Shown in pieces: positions 1-7,082 of a stretch of 64,000 bases of DNA. The DNA is from Parapedobacter sp037190485 (GTDB lineage: Bacteria; Bacteroidota; Bacteroidia; Sphingobacteriales; Sphingobacteriaceae). Numbering within the stretch: the first letter of the stretch is position 1; every line of letters begins with the position of its first letter. The stretch is taken from NCBI GenBank assembly GCA_037190485.1, contig JBBCJB010000031.1, forward strand, positions 171,343-235,342. Direction: 5' to 3'. Below the pieces are notes generated by a model that was not told where the DNA came from, searched no databases, and saw nothing but the letters and a program-made list of their open reading frames with translations. Made by a program: the position numbers and the translations under genes.

Positions 1-502
1 CCAGGTACGCCGACAAGATCCCTAGTGTTATGGCCAGTTGATAAAACGAGACCAAACGTCCACGTAATTGGGCAGGCGCTATCTCAGCCAAGTACATCGG
101 GCACACCAGGGCAGCACAGCCTATGGCCATTCCGCCCACTATGCGCGCCATGACAAAAAGGGAGAATGTGGTTGCCCACCCGGTCCATATCCCGGTTACC
201 GCGAATAAAATCGCACAGGCCAGCAGCAGCTTCTTGCGCCCTATGCTGTCGGCCAGTTTACCACCGATCATCGCGCCCAGCGCTGCCCCTAGGTTGATAC
301 AGCCCACAGCCCACCCCGTACCGGCCTCGCTTAGCGCGAAGTGCTCACTGAAAAAAGCGATGGTCCCGGAAATGATCGCGAGGTCGAATCCGAACAATAC
401 GCCGCCCAACGCCGTAATGGCGCTGATGAAAAAAACATATCGTTTGTTCAGCGGCGTAGCCTCCACCCCGCTCACTACCTGTTCGTGAACCAAAATTGCC
501 AT
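1..502 (-). CDS. MFS sugar porter, N-terminal part (cut by window edge)
   Basis: The first 167 codons of a major facilitator superfamily transporter of the sugar porter type; the gene continues beyond base 1. After a short cytoplasmic start (MAILVHEQ) come about five predicted membrane helices. The first contains GGVLFGFDLAIISGT, the usual first-helix signature of sugar porters, and the loop after the second has the GRKKLL variant of the family RxGRR motif. MYLAEIAPAQLRGRLVS matches the conserved segment before helix 5. It should sit in the inner membrane and import a sugar or sugar acid. It starts 16 bp after the PhyH-type gene, so the two are probably co-transcribed from the promoter at 1400-1466. 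The substrate cannot be read from the sequence. Confidence 0.9.
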   Translation of the reverse strand, partial: MAILVHEQVVSGVEATPLNKRYVFFISAITALGGVLFGFDLAIISGTIAFFSEHFALSEAGTGWAVGCINLGAALGAMIGGKLADSIGRKKLLLACAILFAVTGIWTGWATTFSLFVMARIVGGMAIGCAALVCPMYLAEIAPAQLRGRLVSFYQLAITLGILSAYL

Positions 503-518
503 TATAACTCCAGTTAAA

Positions 519-1352
519 TCATTCCTCTTTCAATGCATGATCTTTTTCCCTATTCAGGAAATAATCAGCGTCGTCTGCGATTCCAACAGCCTCGGCTTGG
601 AGAAACACCTCTTCCTTGACGACAGCGATGGGTACGTTCCCACCTTCCCAGTTGTTCTTGTACCCCACGTTCGCTTCCCTGTTGTACGCAGAGATCAACG
701 ACCACCGTGAATTCTCGGATAGATTGGCCTCTGACCTGTGTAAGATATTGGAATGAAAAAATAGCGTATCCCCCGGTTTCAGCTCAACGTAGACCAACTC
801 CATGGTCTGCAACGCCAATTCAACGAAACGGGCAGAAGCGCCGACCTGTTCCCCGGCGAATCCGTGTTCGACACGACCTAATTTGTGCGAACCCTTAATG
901 ACCTGTAGGCAGCCATTCTCGCGCGTCGCCTCCGTGACCGCCACCATCACCGAAATCAATTGATCCGGAAATAAAAACTCATTTTTATACCAATAACCAT
1001 AATCCTGATGCCATTCCCACGCGCCGCCGACTTTCGGTTCCTTTTGCATTAGCTTCGAATGGAAATGACACACCGCAGAGTCGCCATCCAGCAATTTGTC
1101 GACCGCGTCAACCATGCGCTCGCTTCGGGTCAACAAACCAAAAATGTCATCGCCCGGCACGTACCACAATGCCAACTTTGTCTTTTTACCGCTCTGATCG
1201 TTCAAATCAAAAGAATGCTTGCTTATAGCGCCATCTTGAAGGGCTACATTATGTAGCTTTTTAGCTTCCTTCTCGCTAAAAAATCCCGGCACAATCAAAT
1301 AACCATCTTCCTTGAAGGATTTCACCTGCTCATCGGTTAGTTTTCTAAACAT
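519..1352 (-). CDS. Phytanoyl-CoA dioxygenase (PhyH) family protein
   Basis: 277-residue Fe(II)/2-oxoglutarate-dependent oxygenase of the PhyH family. The double-stranded beta-helix metal triad is visible: His115 and Asp117 in EWHQDYG and His205 in NILHRSEAN, with Arg216 in NSRWSL as the likely 2-oxoglutarate anchor. Length is typical. No signal peptide, so cytoplasmic. Members of this family hydroxylate or oxidise many small molecules, so the substrate is open. It leads the operon phyH-MFS and carries its own copy of the regulon operator about 100 bp upstream, which ties it to the neighbouring sugar-acid genes rather than to lipid metabolism. An oxidative demethylation or ring hydroxylation of an unusual sugar derivative is a reasonable inference only. 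Confidence 0.85.
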   Translation of the reverse strand: MFRKLTDEQVKSFKEDGYLIVPGFFSEKEAKKLHNVALQDGAISKHSFDLNDQSGKKTKLALWYVPGDDIFGLLTRSERMVDAVDKLLDGDSAVCHFHSKLMQKEPKVGGAWEWHQDYGYWYKNEFLFPDQLISVMVAVTEATRENGCLQVIKGSHKLGRVEHGFAGEQVGASARFVELALQTMELVYVELKPGDTLFFHSNILHRSEANLSENSRWSLISAYNREANVGYKNNWEGGNVPIAVVKEEVFLQAEAVGIADDADYFLNREKDHALKEE

Positions 1353-1399
1353 AATTCATATAATTAAGCCATCAATTCATATTAATCGGCAATTTTCCA

Positions 1400-1466
1400 C
1401 TAAAATACAGACAATTACCCATGTATTAAAACACAACATTTGCAACAGGTTGTACACTATTTACAT
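1400..1466 (-). promoter_or_regulatory. Promoter and operator A, upstream of the PhyH gene
   Basis: On the minus strand, TATTTTAG (1407-1400) resembles the Bacteroidota -7 box TAnnTTTG with one mismatch. Read on the plus strand, TTTGCA (1439-1444), a 6 bp spacer and TGTACACTATTTACA (1451-1465) match two other sites at 3975-4001 and 6807-6833. The gap between operator and -7 box is 43 bp here and 42 bp at the other two. The probable binder is the AraC protein at 4046-4978. Confidence 0.55.
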
Positions 1467-1494
1467 CCCTTATCCAGGCATGCAGCATGCTTGC

Positions 1495-2250
1495 TTAAAA
1501 CGTCACCGTCAGCCCACCGTCTACGGTGACCACCGATCCGGTCATGTAGGTGGTTTCCGGTCCGGCCAAAAAATACGCCACACCGGCCACCTCCTCCGGT
1601 TGCCCTGCGCGCTTCAGCGGCAAATGCGCATATTTCACGTAGTTATCATAAAACCATTCTGACTCCAATTCATTTCGACCGCCGGCCTTCACCGACATGG
1701 GGGTCTCGATGAATCCCGGCGCGATCGTATTGGCCAATATCCCCCTTGGCGCCAGCTCCAAGGCTAGGGACCGCGTGAACTGCGTAATCGCCGCCTTGGC
1801 CATTCCGTAAGCTGAACTTCCAAACTCGACGCGCGTTTGGTGGATGGACGTGATGTGGATGATTCGGCCACCATCCTTCAACAACGGAACCAGCAACCGG
1901 CAGCTTTTCACGGTGCCGTACAGCATGACCTGCAATGCATTATCCCATTTATCGAAATCGCTCTCAAGTGCAGGCATGCCTTGCGATACGCCAACACTAT
2001 TCACCAACACATCGAAAAAACCGTATTCTGACCCAATCCAATGGGCCAATCTCTCGATATGCCCCAAGTTTCTAACGTCGACTTCAAAAGCGAGATGGCC
2101 TTCGCCTGGTAGGCCTGCGCATACCTCCTCGGCTTTATAGCGACTAGCCGAACCGATGATTATCCGGCACCCTTCCTTGGCGAACCGGTGCGCGGTCGCT
2201 TTGCCAATACCCGATGATCCTCCTAGAATAACCACTATTTTCTGCGTCAT
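1495..2250 (-). CDS. SDR family oxidoreductase
   Basis: 251-residue classical short-chain dehydrogenase/reductase. The nucleotide-binding glycine motif is GGSSGIGKA near residue 10, the NSVG variant of NNAG is near residue 84, and the catalytic residues are Ser135, Tyr148 and Lys152 (YGMAK). The C-terminal TVDGG segment is typical. It acts in the cytoplasm with NAD(P). It is 3 bp downstream of the next SDR gene (2254-3009), which in turn overlaps the lactonase gene, so the three form one operon transcribed from 3936-4001. In oxidative sugar pathways two SDRs are common: one oxidises the sugar to the lactone, the other oxidises the 2-keto-3-deoxy acid. Which role this one plays cannot be decided by eye. 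Confidence 0.9.
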   Translation of the reverse strand: MTQKIVVILGGSSGIGKATAHRFAKEGCRIIIGSASRYKAEEVCAGLPGEGHLAFEVDVRNLGHIERLAHWIGSEYGFFDVLVNSVGVSQGMPALESDFDKWDNALQVMLYGTVKSCRLLVPLLKDGGRIIHITSIHQTRVEFGSSAYGMAKAAITQFTRSLALELAPRGILANTIAPGFIETPMSVKAGGRNELESEWFYDNYVKYAHLPLKRAGQPEEVAGVAYFLAGPETTYMTGSVVTVDGGLTVTF

Positions 2251-2253
2251 ACG

Positions 2254-3009
2254 TTAATACGTTGCCCTCCCACCCGATACATCAAAGACAAACCCTGTTG
2301 AGAAACTCGCCTCAGCCGAAACAATCCAACTCGCCATCGCCGCCACTTCGTCTACAGTACCCAACCGCCCCATGGGGATTTTGCTGGTCATGTAAGCGAA
2401 CTGCTCGGGCGAGGTATCGGCATTCATCGCCGTTTTGATCACCGCGGGTGCCAAGCCATTGACCGTAATCCCTTTGTCGGCGTATTCTTTTGCCACGCCC
2501 TTGACCAAACCAATCACGCCGGCTTTCATCGTGGAGTAACCCACCATGAATGGATTGCCTTCCTTACCGGCAATGGAGGCAATCAGCAAGATGCGTCCAT
2601 AACCATTTTGCGCCATCAACGGGATGGCATACTTGGTGACCAGGAACGCCCCCCGCAGATTCACTTGGTAAATGATATCAAAAGCCGCGGTGTCATAGTC
2701 GGTAATCGATGTGCTCGTCGGCCCGACGATACCCGCGGAATTGACGAGAATATCCAGCTTGCCGAATCGGTCGGCCACTTCCGAATATAATTGCTGTACC
2801 TGTTGCTCGTCGCTGATATCCACGCTTTGTCCAACCACCTCGAATCCGGCCTGCTGGAAATCGGCAACCGCTTTCGCAAATGGCTCTTCGCTCCGGTCGA
2901 CCAAGACGACCGTTGCCCCTTCTGACGCCAACCGCCAGCCTATCCCTTTACCTAATCCATCGGCACCGCCGGTCACCACGGCGACCCGGCCCTCAAATCG
3001 TCTGCTCAT
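2254..3009 (-). CDS. SDR family oxidoreductase, keto-deoxy-sugar-acid dehydrogenase-like
   Basis: 251-residue classical SDR starting MSRRFEGRVAVVTGG. The cofactor motif is TGGADGLGKG (13-22), the NSAG motif is at 90-93, and the catalytic Ser145, Tyr158 and Lys162 (YSTMK) are present. The tail ends in FDVSGGRATY, an ending I associate with SDRs acting on 2-keto-3-deoxy sugar acids in L-fucose/L-rhamnose oxidative routes; that assignment is from memory and moderate. I chose the ATG at 3009 because it overlaps the lactonase stop as ATGA (3009-3006), a translational-coupling arrangement; a longer upstream extension would be out of character for the family. Confidence 0.88.
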   Translation of the reverse strand: MSRRFEGRVAVVTGGADGLGKGIGWRLASEGATVVLVDRSEEPFAKAVADFQQAGFEVVGQSVDISDEQQVQQLYSEVADRFGKLDILVNSAGIVGPTSTSITDYDTAAFDIIYQVNLRGAFLVTKYAIPLMAQNGYGRILLIASIAGKEGNPFMVGYSTMKAGVIGLVKGVAKEYADKGITVNGLAPAVIKTAMNADTSPEQFAYMTSKIPMGRLGTVDEVAAMASWIVSAEASFSTGFVFDVSGGRATY

Positions 3010-3899
3010 TCGTTGTCTATATAATAATATGCATGATGTCCTTTTACGCCTAACCCGTCTACCGCAAACAAGGCCCCGGCCAATGGCTGTAAGCGCAGTT
3101 CCGCATCGCCAAGCCCCTTGCGTGCCGACGTGATATACAAGGTATCCCGTCCTTCGCCCCCAAATGTGCATGAAGTAGGACGGGCCACTGGAAGCCGGAT
3201 CTCCCGAAGCTTAGCACCGGTTTCCGGATCGAAACAGGCAACCGCCCAACCGTCCCACAGGGCAATCCATAAGTGGCCGTTCTCATCGATGGCCATGCCA
3301 TCGAGCCAACCGTCCTGCTCCACAATTACGATGACCGAGCGGGGATGGCGTATCGCTCCCGTAGCCGGATCGTAATCGTAAGCCACGACTTGACGGGTAG
3401 GCGTATCGATGTAATAAAACAGGTTTTTGCCGGTATCCCACGCCATGCCATTGGATATCGTGACGCCGCTGATTACCTTGACGGGATCCATACCAGTGTC
3501 GACCCGGTAGACATTGCCGGCGCCATCCCGCTCATCCAGCGCCATGCTGCCCACCCAGAAACGACCTTGCGGATCGCATTTGCCGTCATTGCACCGGTCG
3601 CCCGGGATTTCCGTTTCGATGGGGCAGCGCATGCCAAAGGTTCCTCGCTCCACGGAAAACAAACCGATGCCTCCCTGTACGGCCAACAGCAAATCGCCTG
3701 ACGCTGTCGGCGCCAAGGCGCTTGGGTAAAGCGGCGCAGGCGAAACGGTCACCGTATCGGTTTCCGGATCGTAAGCATAAACCGTATGAGCCAGGATGTC
3801 TACCCAATGAAGCTTGCGGCTAACGGGGTGCCATACCGGGCTTTCCCCCAATTCGTTGGCGCATGCTGCGACTATCTGTATGTCCTTTTCGACGATCAT
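3006..3899 (-). CDS. SMP-30/gluconolactonase family sugar lactonase
   Basis: 297-residue six-bladed beta-propeller of the SMP-30/regucalcin family. Metal-site segments are visible: Glu in GESPVWHP, Asn in CNDGKCDPQGRFWVGSM, the NGMAWD segment and the DGMAIDENGHLW blade. It should hydrolyse a sugar 1,4- or 1,5-lactone to the aldonic acid in the cytoplasm. I prefer the ATG at 3899 (MIVEKDIQ) over the one at 3932, because the likely -7 box at 3943-3936 would put the transcript start near 3930. It is first in an operon with two SDRs. A paralogue lies at 26497-27369 in the SusCD locus. Confidence 0.9.
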   Translation of the reverse strand: MIVEKDIQIVAACANELGESPVWHPVSRKLHWVDILAHTVYAYDPETDTVTVSPAPLYPSALAPTASGDLLLAVQGGIGLFSVERGTFGMRCPIETEIPGDRCNDGKCDPQGRFWVGSMALDERDGAGNVYRVDTGMDPVKVISGVTISNGMAWDTGKNLFYYIDTPTRQVVAYDYDPATGAIRHPRSVIVIVEQDGWLDGMAIDENGHLWIALWDGWAVACFDPETGAKLREIRLPVARPTSCTFGGEGRDTLYITSARKGLGDAELRLQPLAGALFAVDGLGVKGHHAYYYIDNE

Positions 3900-3935
3900 A
3901 ATTTCTTGCCGGTTTATAAACCTTGTTAGCATTGG

Positions 3936-4001
3936 CTAAATTAGGCGGATATTGGTTCCCCGGGAAACACTTCTTTTGCAGGATATGATACACTATTTAC
4001 A
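3936..4001 (-). promoter_or_regulatory. Promoter and operator B, lactonase/araC divergent region
   Basis: Minus-strand TAATTTAG (3943-3936) resembles the -7 box with one mismatch. On the plus strand, TTTGCA (3975-3980), a 5 bp spacer and TGATACACTATTTACA (3986-4001) form the same composite site as at 1439-1466 and 6807-6833. It lies between the lactonase operon and the divergent araC gene, as expected for an autoregulated AraC activator. The distance to the -7 box is 42 bp. Confidence 0.6.
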
Positions 4002-4045
4002 GCGGCAACTATAAAATTTGGATATTTGAATACTTATCGCTAATT

Positions 4046-4978
4046 ATGTACTGCCGATTTGCGCATATAGTTATGTTATACCAATCAAAAAAGAGTGTAT
4101 TCCAGCACGAAAGCGGTGCGGCAGACATGAGTTTCGCCGTGCGGGAATACCTGCAGGTCCACTTCGACTCACCATTCCATTTCCATGACACGTATGAATT
4201 GATCATGATCCCGAAGAGCCACGGCAAACTCTACATCGACAATCGGATCGTGAATTTTTCGGATGGCGACGTGTACCTGTTCGGGCCGGGGTTGTCCCAT
4301 TGTTTCCTTAACGATCGTTCCTTTAAAGAGACCGGTGAAACGGCCCACGCCATCGCGATATTCTTCAAGATTGATTTCTTGGGCAATGACTTTTTCAATA
4401 AGACGGAACTAACGGGCATACGTGAATTGTTGGATTCTTGCAAACGGGGATTAAAACTACCGGTTTACGACCGGGAATTGGCAGATAGCTTCCAGCGCAT
4501 CGTTCGGTGCAAGGGGATGGATGCATTGCTCCTACTCCTGCAAATGCTCCATCGGCTCAGCGGATGCAAAGAACAATTACTAACGATCGGCAGCATGACC
4601 CCACAGGTAAAAATCAACCAGGAAGATAGCGACAGACTGGAAAAAGTAATCCGCTACATCGTAGACCACTACAAGGAAGAGCCCGACAGCAAAGAAGCCG
4701 CCTCCATTGCGTGCATGAATGAAGCGGCTTTCTGTCGGTACTTCAAGCGGCGTACCGAAAAGACGTTTTCCCAGTTCGTCAATTACGTACGCGTTACGCA
4801 TGCCACCGATTTGCTAATCAAGGAAAACTGGAACATCGCCAGTATATGTTTTGAATGCGGCTATAAGAATATCTCCTATTTCAACAGGCAATTCAAACAA
4901 ATTATCGGTGTAACGCCATTGGAATACCGGTCCAACCACCTGAAATCGGCCGAAGACACCATCAAAAGCACCGCCTAA
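4046..4978 (+). CDS. AraC family transcriptional regulator
   Basis: 310-residue regulator. The N-terminal cupin-like sensor domain contains FHFHDTYELIMIPKSHG and LFGPGLSHCF, typical of sugar-sensing AraC proteins. The C-terminal part (about 200-300) carries two helix-turn-helix motifs, with AAFCRYFKRR in the first and ISYFNRQFKQIIGVTPLEYR at the end of the second. The start may be internal at 4073. It is divergent from the lactonase operon, convergent with the dehydratase gene (4 bp stop-codon overlap), and next to operator B. It is therefore the best candidate regulator of the three operator-bearing promoters. Confidence 0.92.
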   Translation: MYCRFAHIVMLYQSKKSVFQHESGAADMSFAVREYLQVHFDSPFHFHDTYELIMIPKSHGKLYIDNRIVNFSDGDVYLFGPGLSHCFLNDRSFKETGETAHAIAIFFKIDFLGNDFFNKTELTGIRELLDSCKRGLKLPVYDRELADSFQRIVRCKGMDALLLLLQMLHRLSGCKEQLLTIGSMTPQVKINQEDSDRLEKVIRYIVDHYKEEPDSKEAASIACMNEAAFCRYFKRRTEKTFSQFVNYVRVTHATDLLIKENWNIASICFECGYKNISYFNRQFKQIIGVTPLEYRSNHLKSAEDTIKSTA

Positions 4979-6687
4979 TGCGAATCGCGGGCCACTTCAC
5001 TGCCGGAACACCCCTGCAAGAAGTCAAGGTCTGCCCCCAGGTGCGCCTGCTGCACGTGTTGCTGGTACAAGTGAACGTATCCACGTTCCTGCCAGCGGGT
5101 ATCGGACACCCAATGCTTACGGCGTTCGGCGAGTTCGCCGGCTGTCAATTCCACGTTCAGTCTCCGGTTGGGCACATCCAACGTGATGATGTCCCCATCG
5201 CGCACCAACCCCAGTACACCGCCTACCGCGGCCTCGGGCGACACGTGGAGGATGACCGTGCCGAAGGCCGTGCCGCTCATTCGTCCGTCGGAAATCCGTA
5301 CCATGTCGGTAACGCCCTTATCCAACAGCTTTTTCGGGATAGCCATATTGCCGACCTCGGGCATACCGGGGTATCCCTTGGGCCCCACGTTTTTCAACAC
5401 CAGGACGCTGTTTTCATCAACGTCCAATAGCGGATCGTCTATCCGGACCCGCAAGTCCTCGATGTTCTCGAAGACCACGGCCGGGCCGCGATGCACCATC
5501 AATTCCTTGCTTGCGGCATTGGGCTTGATGACCGCGCCGTCTTCGCACAGGTTGCCTTTCAATACCCAGATTCCCGACTGCGTGTTCACCGGATTGTCGA
5601 GCGGCGCGATGACCTCCTCATTGTAGCATTTCGCATCCTGTACGTTCGCGGCTACCGGCTGTCCGTTTACCGTCAACGCCCCGCCATGCAATAACGGCAA
5701 TACCGCTTTCATCACGGCCGGTATGCCACCGGCATAATACAGGTCTTCCATGAAAAACCGGCCGGAGGGCTGGAGATTCACCAAGAGCGGTACGTCCGAG
5801 GCCACGGTCTCGAAATCTTCCAAGGTCAATGGCACACCTATCCGGCCTGCGATGGCCAGCAAATGGATGATGAAGTTGGTCGACCCGCCGATGGCCGCAT
5901 TGACGATGATGGCATTCTCGAACGCTTCGCGGGTAAGCACGCGCGACAGACGCAGATCTTCCCGCACCATGTCCACGATACGCCTGCCGGACAACTGCGC
6001 AAGCACTTTCCTTCGGGAATCGGCCGCCGGGATGGCCGCGTTCTCGGGCAGGGAAAGCCCCAGCGACTCCACCATACTGGCCATCGTCGATGCCGTACCC
6101 ATCACCGCGCAGTGTCCGCGGCTCCGGGCCATGCACGCTTCGGTAACCAAAAGCTCTTCCTGACTCATCGTGCCGGCCCGCTGCGCTTCACTGAACCGCC
6201 AGATGTCGGAAGTACCGATATCCTTACCCTGGTACTTACCGGTCAGCATCGGTCCACCGGACACGACGATCGTGGGCAAATTGACACTACAGGCCCCCAT
6301 CACCAACGAAGGCGTCGTTTTGTCGCAACCGCAAAGCAGCACCACCCCATCCAATGGGTTGGCGCGGATGGATTCTTCTACGTCCATACTGGCCAAATTG
6401 CGGTATAGCATGGCGGTGGGTTTCATCAAGGTCTCGCCCAACGACATCACCGGGAATTCGACGGGGAATCCGCCTGCTTCCAAAATCCCGTGTTTCACGG
6501 ATTCGGCCAGCTCCCGGAAGTGCGCATTGCACGGGGTGAGTTCCGACCAGGTATTGCAGATGCCGATGACGGGCTTCCCCTCAAATTCATCGGCGGGAAT
6601 GCCTTGGTTCTTCATCCACGCCCGGTAAATGAATCCGTCCTTGCCGCTACGGCCAAACCAATCGCGGCTTCTCAATGATTGTTCCAT
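4975..6687 (-). CDS. IlvD/Edd family sugar-acid dehydratase
   Basis: 570-residue dehydratase of the IlvD/Edd family. Cys53 (TPCNAH), Cys121 (CGCDKTTPS) and Cys193 (GHCAVMGTAS) have almost the spacing of the [2Fe-2S] cysteines in L-arabinonate/pentonate dehydratases, and Lys123 fits the carbamylated, Mg-binding lysine. This favours a pentonate or hexonate dehydratase giving 2-keto-3-deoxy acids over the dihydroxy-acid dehydratase of branched amino acid synthesis. No ilvBC genes are near. Its own operator C and a perfect -7 box lie upstream. Together with the lactonase and SDRs it completes the core of a non-phosphorylating oxidative sugar pathway. Confidence 0.9.
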   Translation of the reverse strand: MEQSLRSRDWFGRSGKDGFIYRAWMKNQGIPADEFEGKPVIGICNTWSELTPCNAHFRELAESVKHGILEAGGFPVEFPVMSLGETLMKPTAMLYRNLASMDVEESIRANPLDGVVLLCGCDKTTPSLVMGACSVNLPTIVVSGGPMLTGKYQGKDIGTSDIWRFSEAQRAGTMSQEELLVTEACMARSRGHCAVMGTASTMASMVESLGLSLPENAAIPAADSRRKVLAQLSGRRIVDMVREDLRLSRVLTREAFENAIIVNAAIGGSTNFIIHLLAIAGRIGVPLTLEDFETVASDVPLLVNLQPSGRFFMEDLYYAGGIPAVMKAVLPLLHGGALTVNGQPVAANVQDAKCYNEEVIAPLDNPVNTQSGIWVLKGNLCEDGAVIKPNAASKELMVHRGPAVVFENIEDLRVRIDDPLLDVDENSVLVLKNVGPKGYPGMPEVGNMAIPKKLLDKGVTDMVRISDGRMSGTAFGTVILHVSPEAAVGGVLGLVRDGDIITLDVPNRRLNVELTAGELAERRKHWVSDTRWQERGYVHLYQQHVQQAHLGADLDFLQGCSGSEVARDSH

Positions 6688-6767
6688 TCCAAAACTATAT
6701 TGTGCTAACGTTTATAATACAAGTTTCTATGCGAGGCCCCTGAGCCTGGCTACCAATATCCAAAAAA

Positions 6768-6833
6768 CAAAGGTAATCGGCAACTTTTTATTGTCGTCGC
6801 ACTGTATTTGCGAATACTGATACCCTATTTACA
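6768..6833 (-). promoter_or_regulatory. Promoter and operator C, upstream of the dehydratase
   Basis: Minus-strand TACCTTTG (6775-6768) is a perfect Bacteroidota -7 box. On the plus strand, TTTGCG (6807-6812), a 5 bp spacer and TGATACCCTATTTACA (6818-6833) repeat the operators at 1439 and 3975. The operator is 42 bp from the -7 box, identical to site B. The hairpin element at 6836 begins 3 bp beyond it. Confidence 0.6.
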
Positions 6834-6835
6834 TA

Positions 6836-6997
6836 GAGCTTGTTTAAACTTTATCCTTTGGTCTGCAATTGCGCCTCTTTCGCCCACTCTTCGGCTATTT
6901 TTGAGCGCGTAGCAACCAGCTACGAACTCAAAAACGAGCCTCGACTGGACAAAAGATGCATCAATTTCGCCATCAAAAATAAAGTTTAAACAAGCTC
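6836..6997. mobile_element. 162 bp palindromic MITE-like element
   Basis: Perfect 19 bp terminal inverted repeats (gagcttgtttaaactttat at 6836-6854 and its complement at 6979-6997) bound a 162 bp element. The centre is a second hairpin: TTTTTGAG (6898-6905) and CGTAGC (6908-6913) pair with GCTACG (6919-6924) and CTCAAAAA (6927-6934) around a 5-base loop. The arms between are weakly complementary, so nearly the whole element can fold. It is flanked on both sides by ATA (6833-6835, 6998-7000), a possible 3 bp target duplication. No coding potential is seen. With operator C it fills most of the 395 bp between the dehydratase and the TrpB-like gene. It could be a non-autonomous transposon or a REP-type extragenic repeat. 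Confidence 0.7.
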
Positions 6998-7082
6998 ATA
7001 ACATGGTGGTTTGGTAGGGGAAATTCCGTAGCTTAGCCTCGCGCACCTGGATATCACATTATAACCGTAAAATGATCAATGC

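Noticed and set aside
2254..3171. A longer, 305-residue version of the SDR at 2254-3009
   Set aside because: The extra 54 residues overlap the lactonase gene and do not resemble an SDR N-terminus; ATGA coupling supports the start at 3009.
4975..6687. Branched-chain amino acid ilvD
   Set aside because: Cysteine spacing and the lactonase/SDR regulon favour a sugar-acid dehydratase; no other ilv gene is adjacent.
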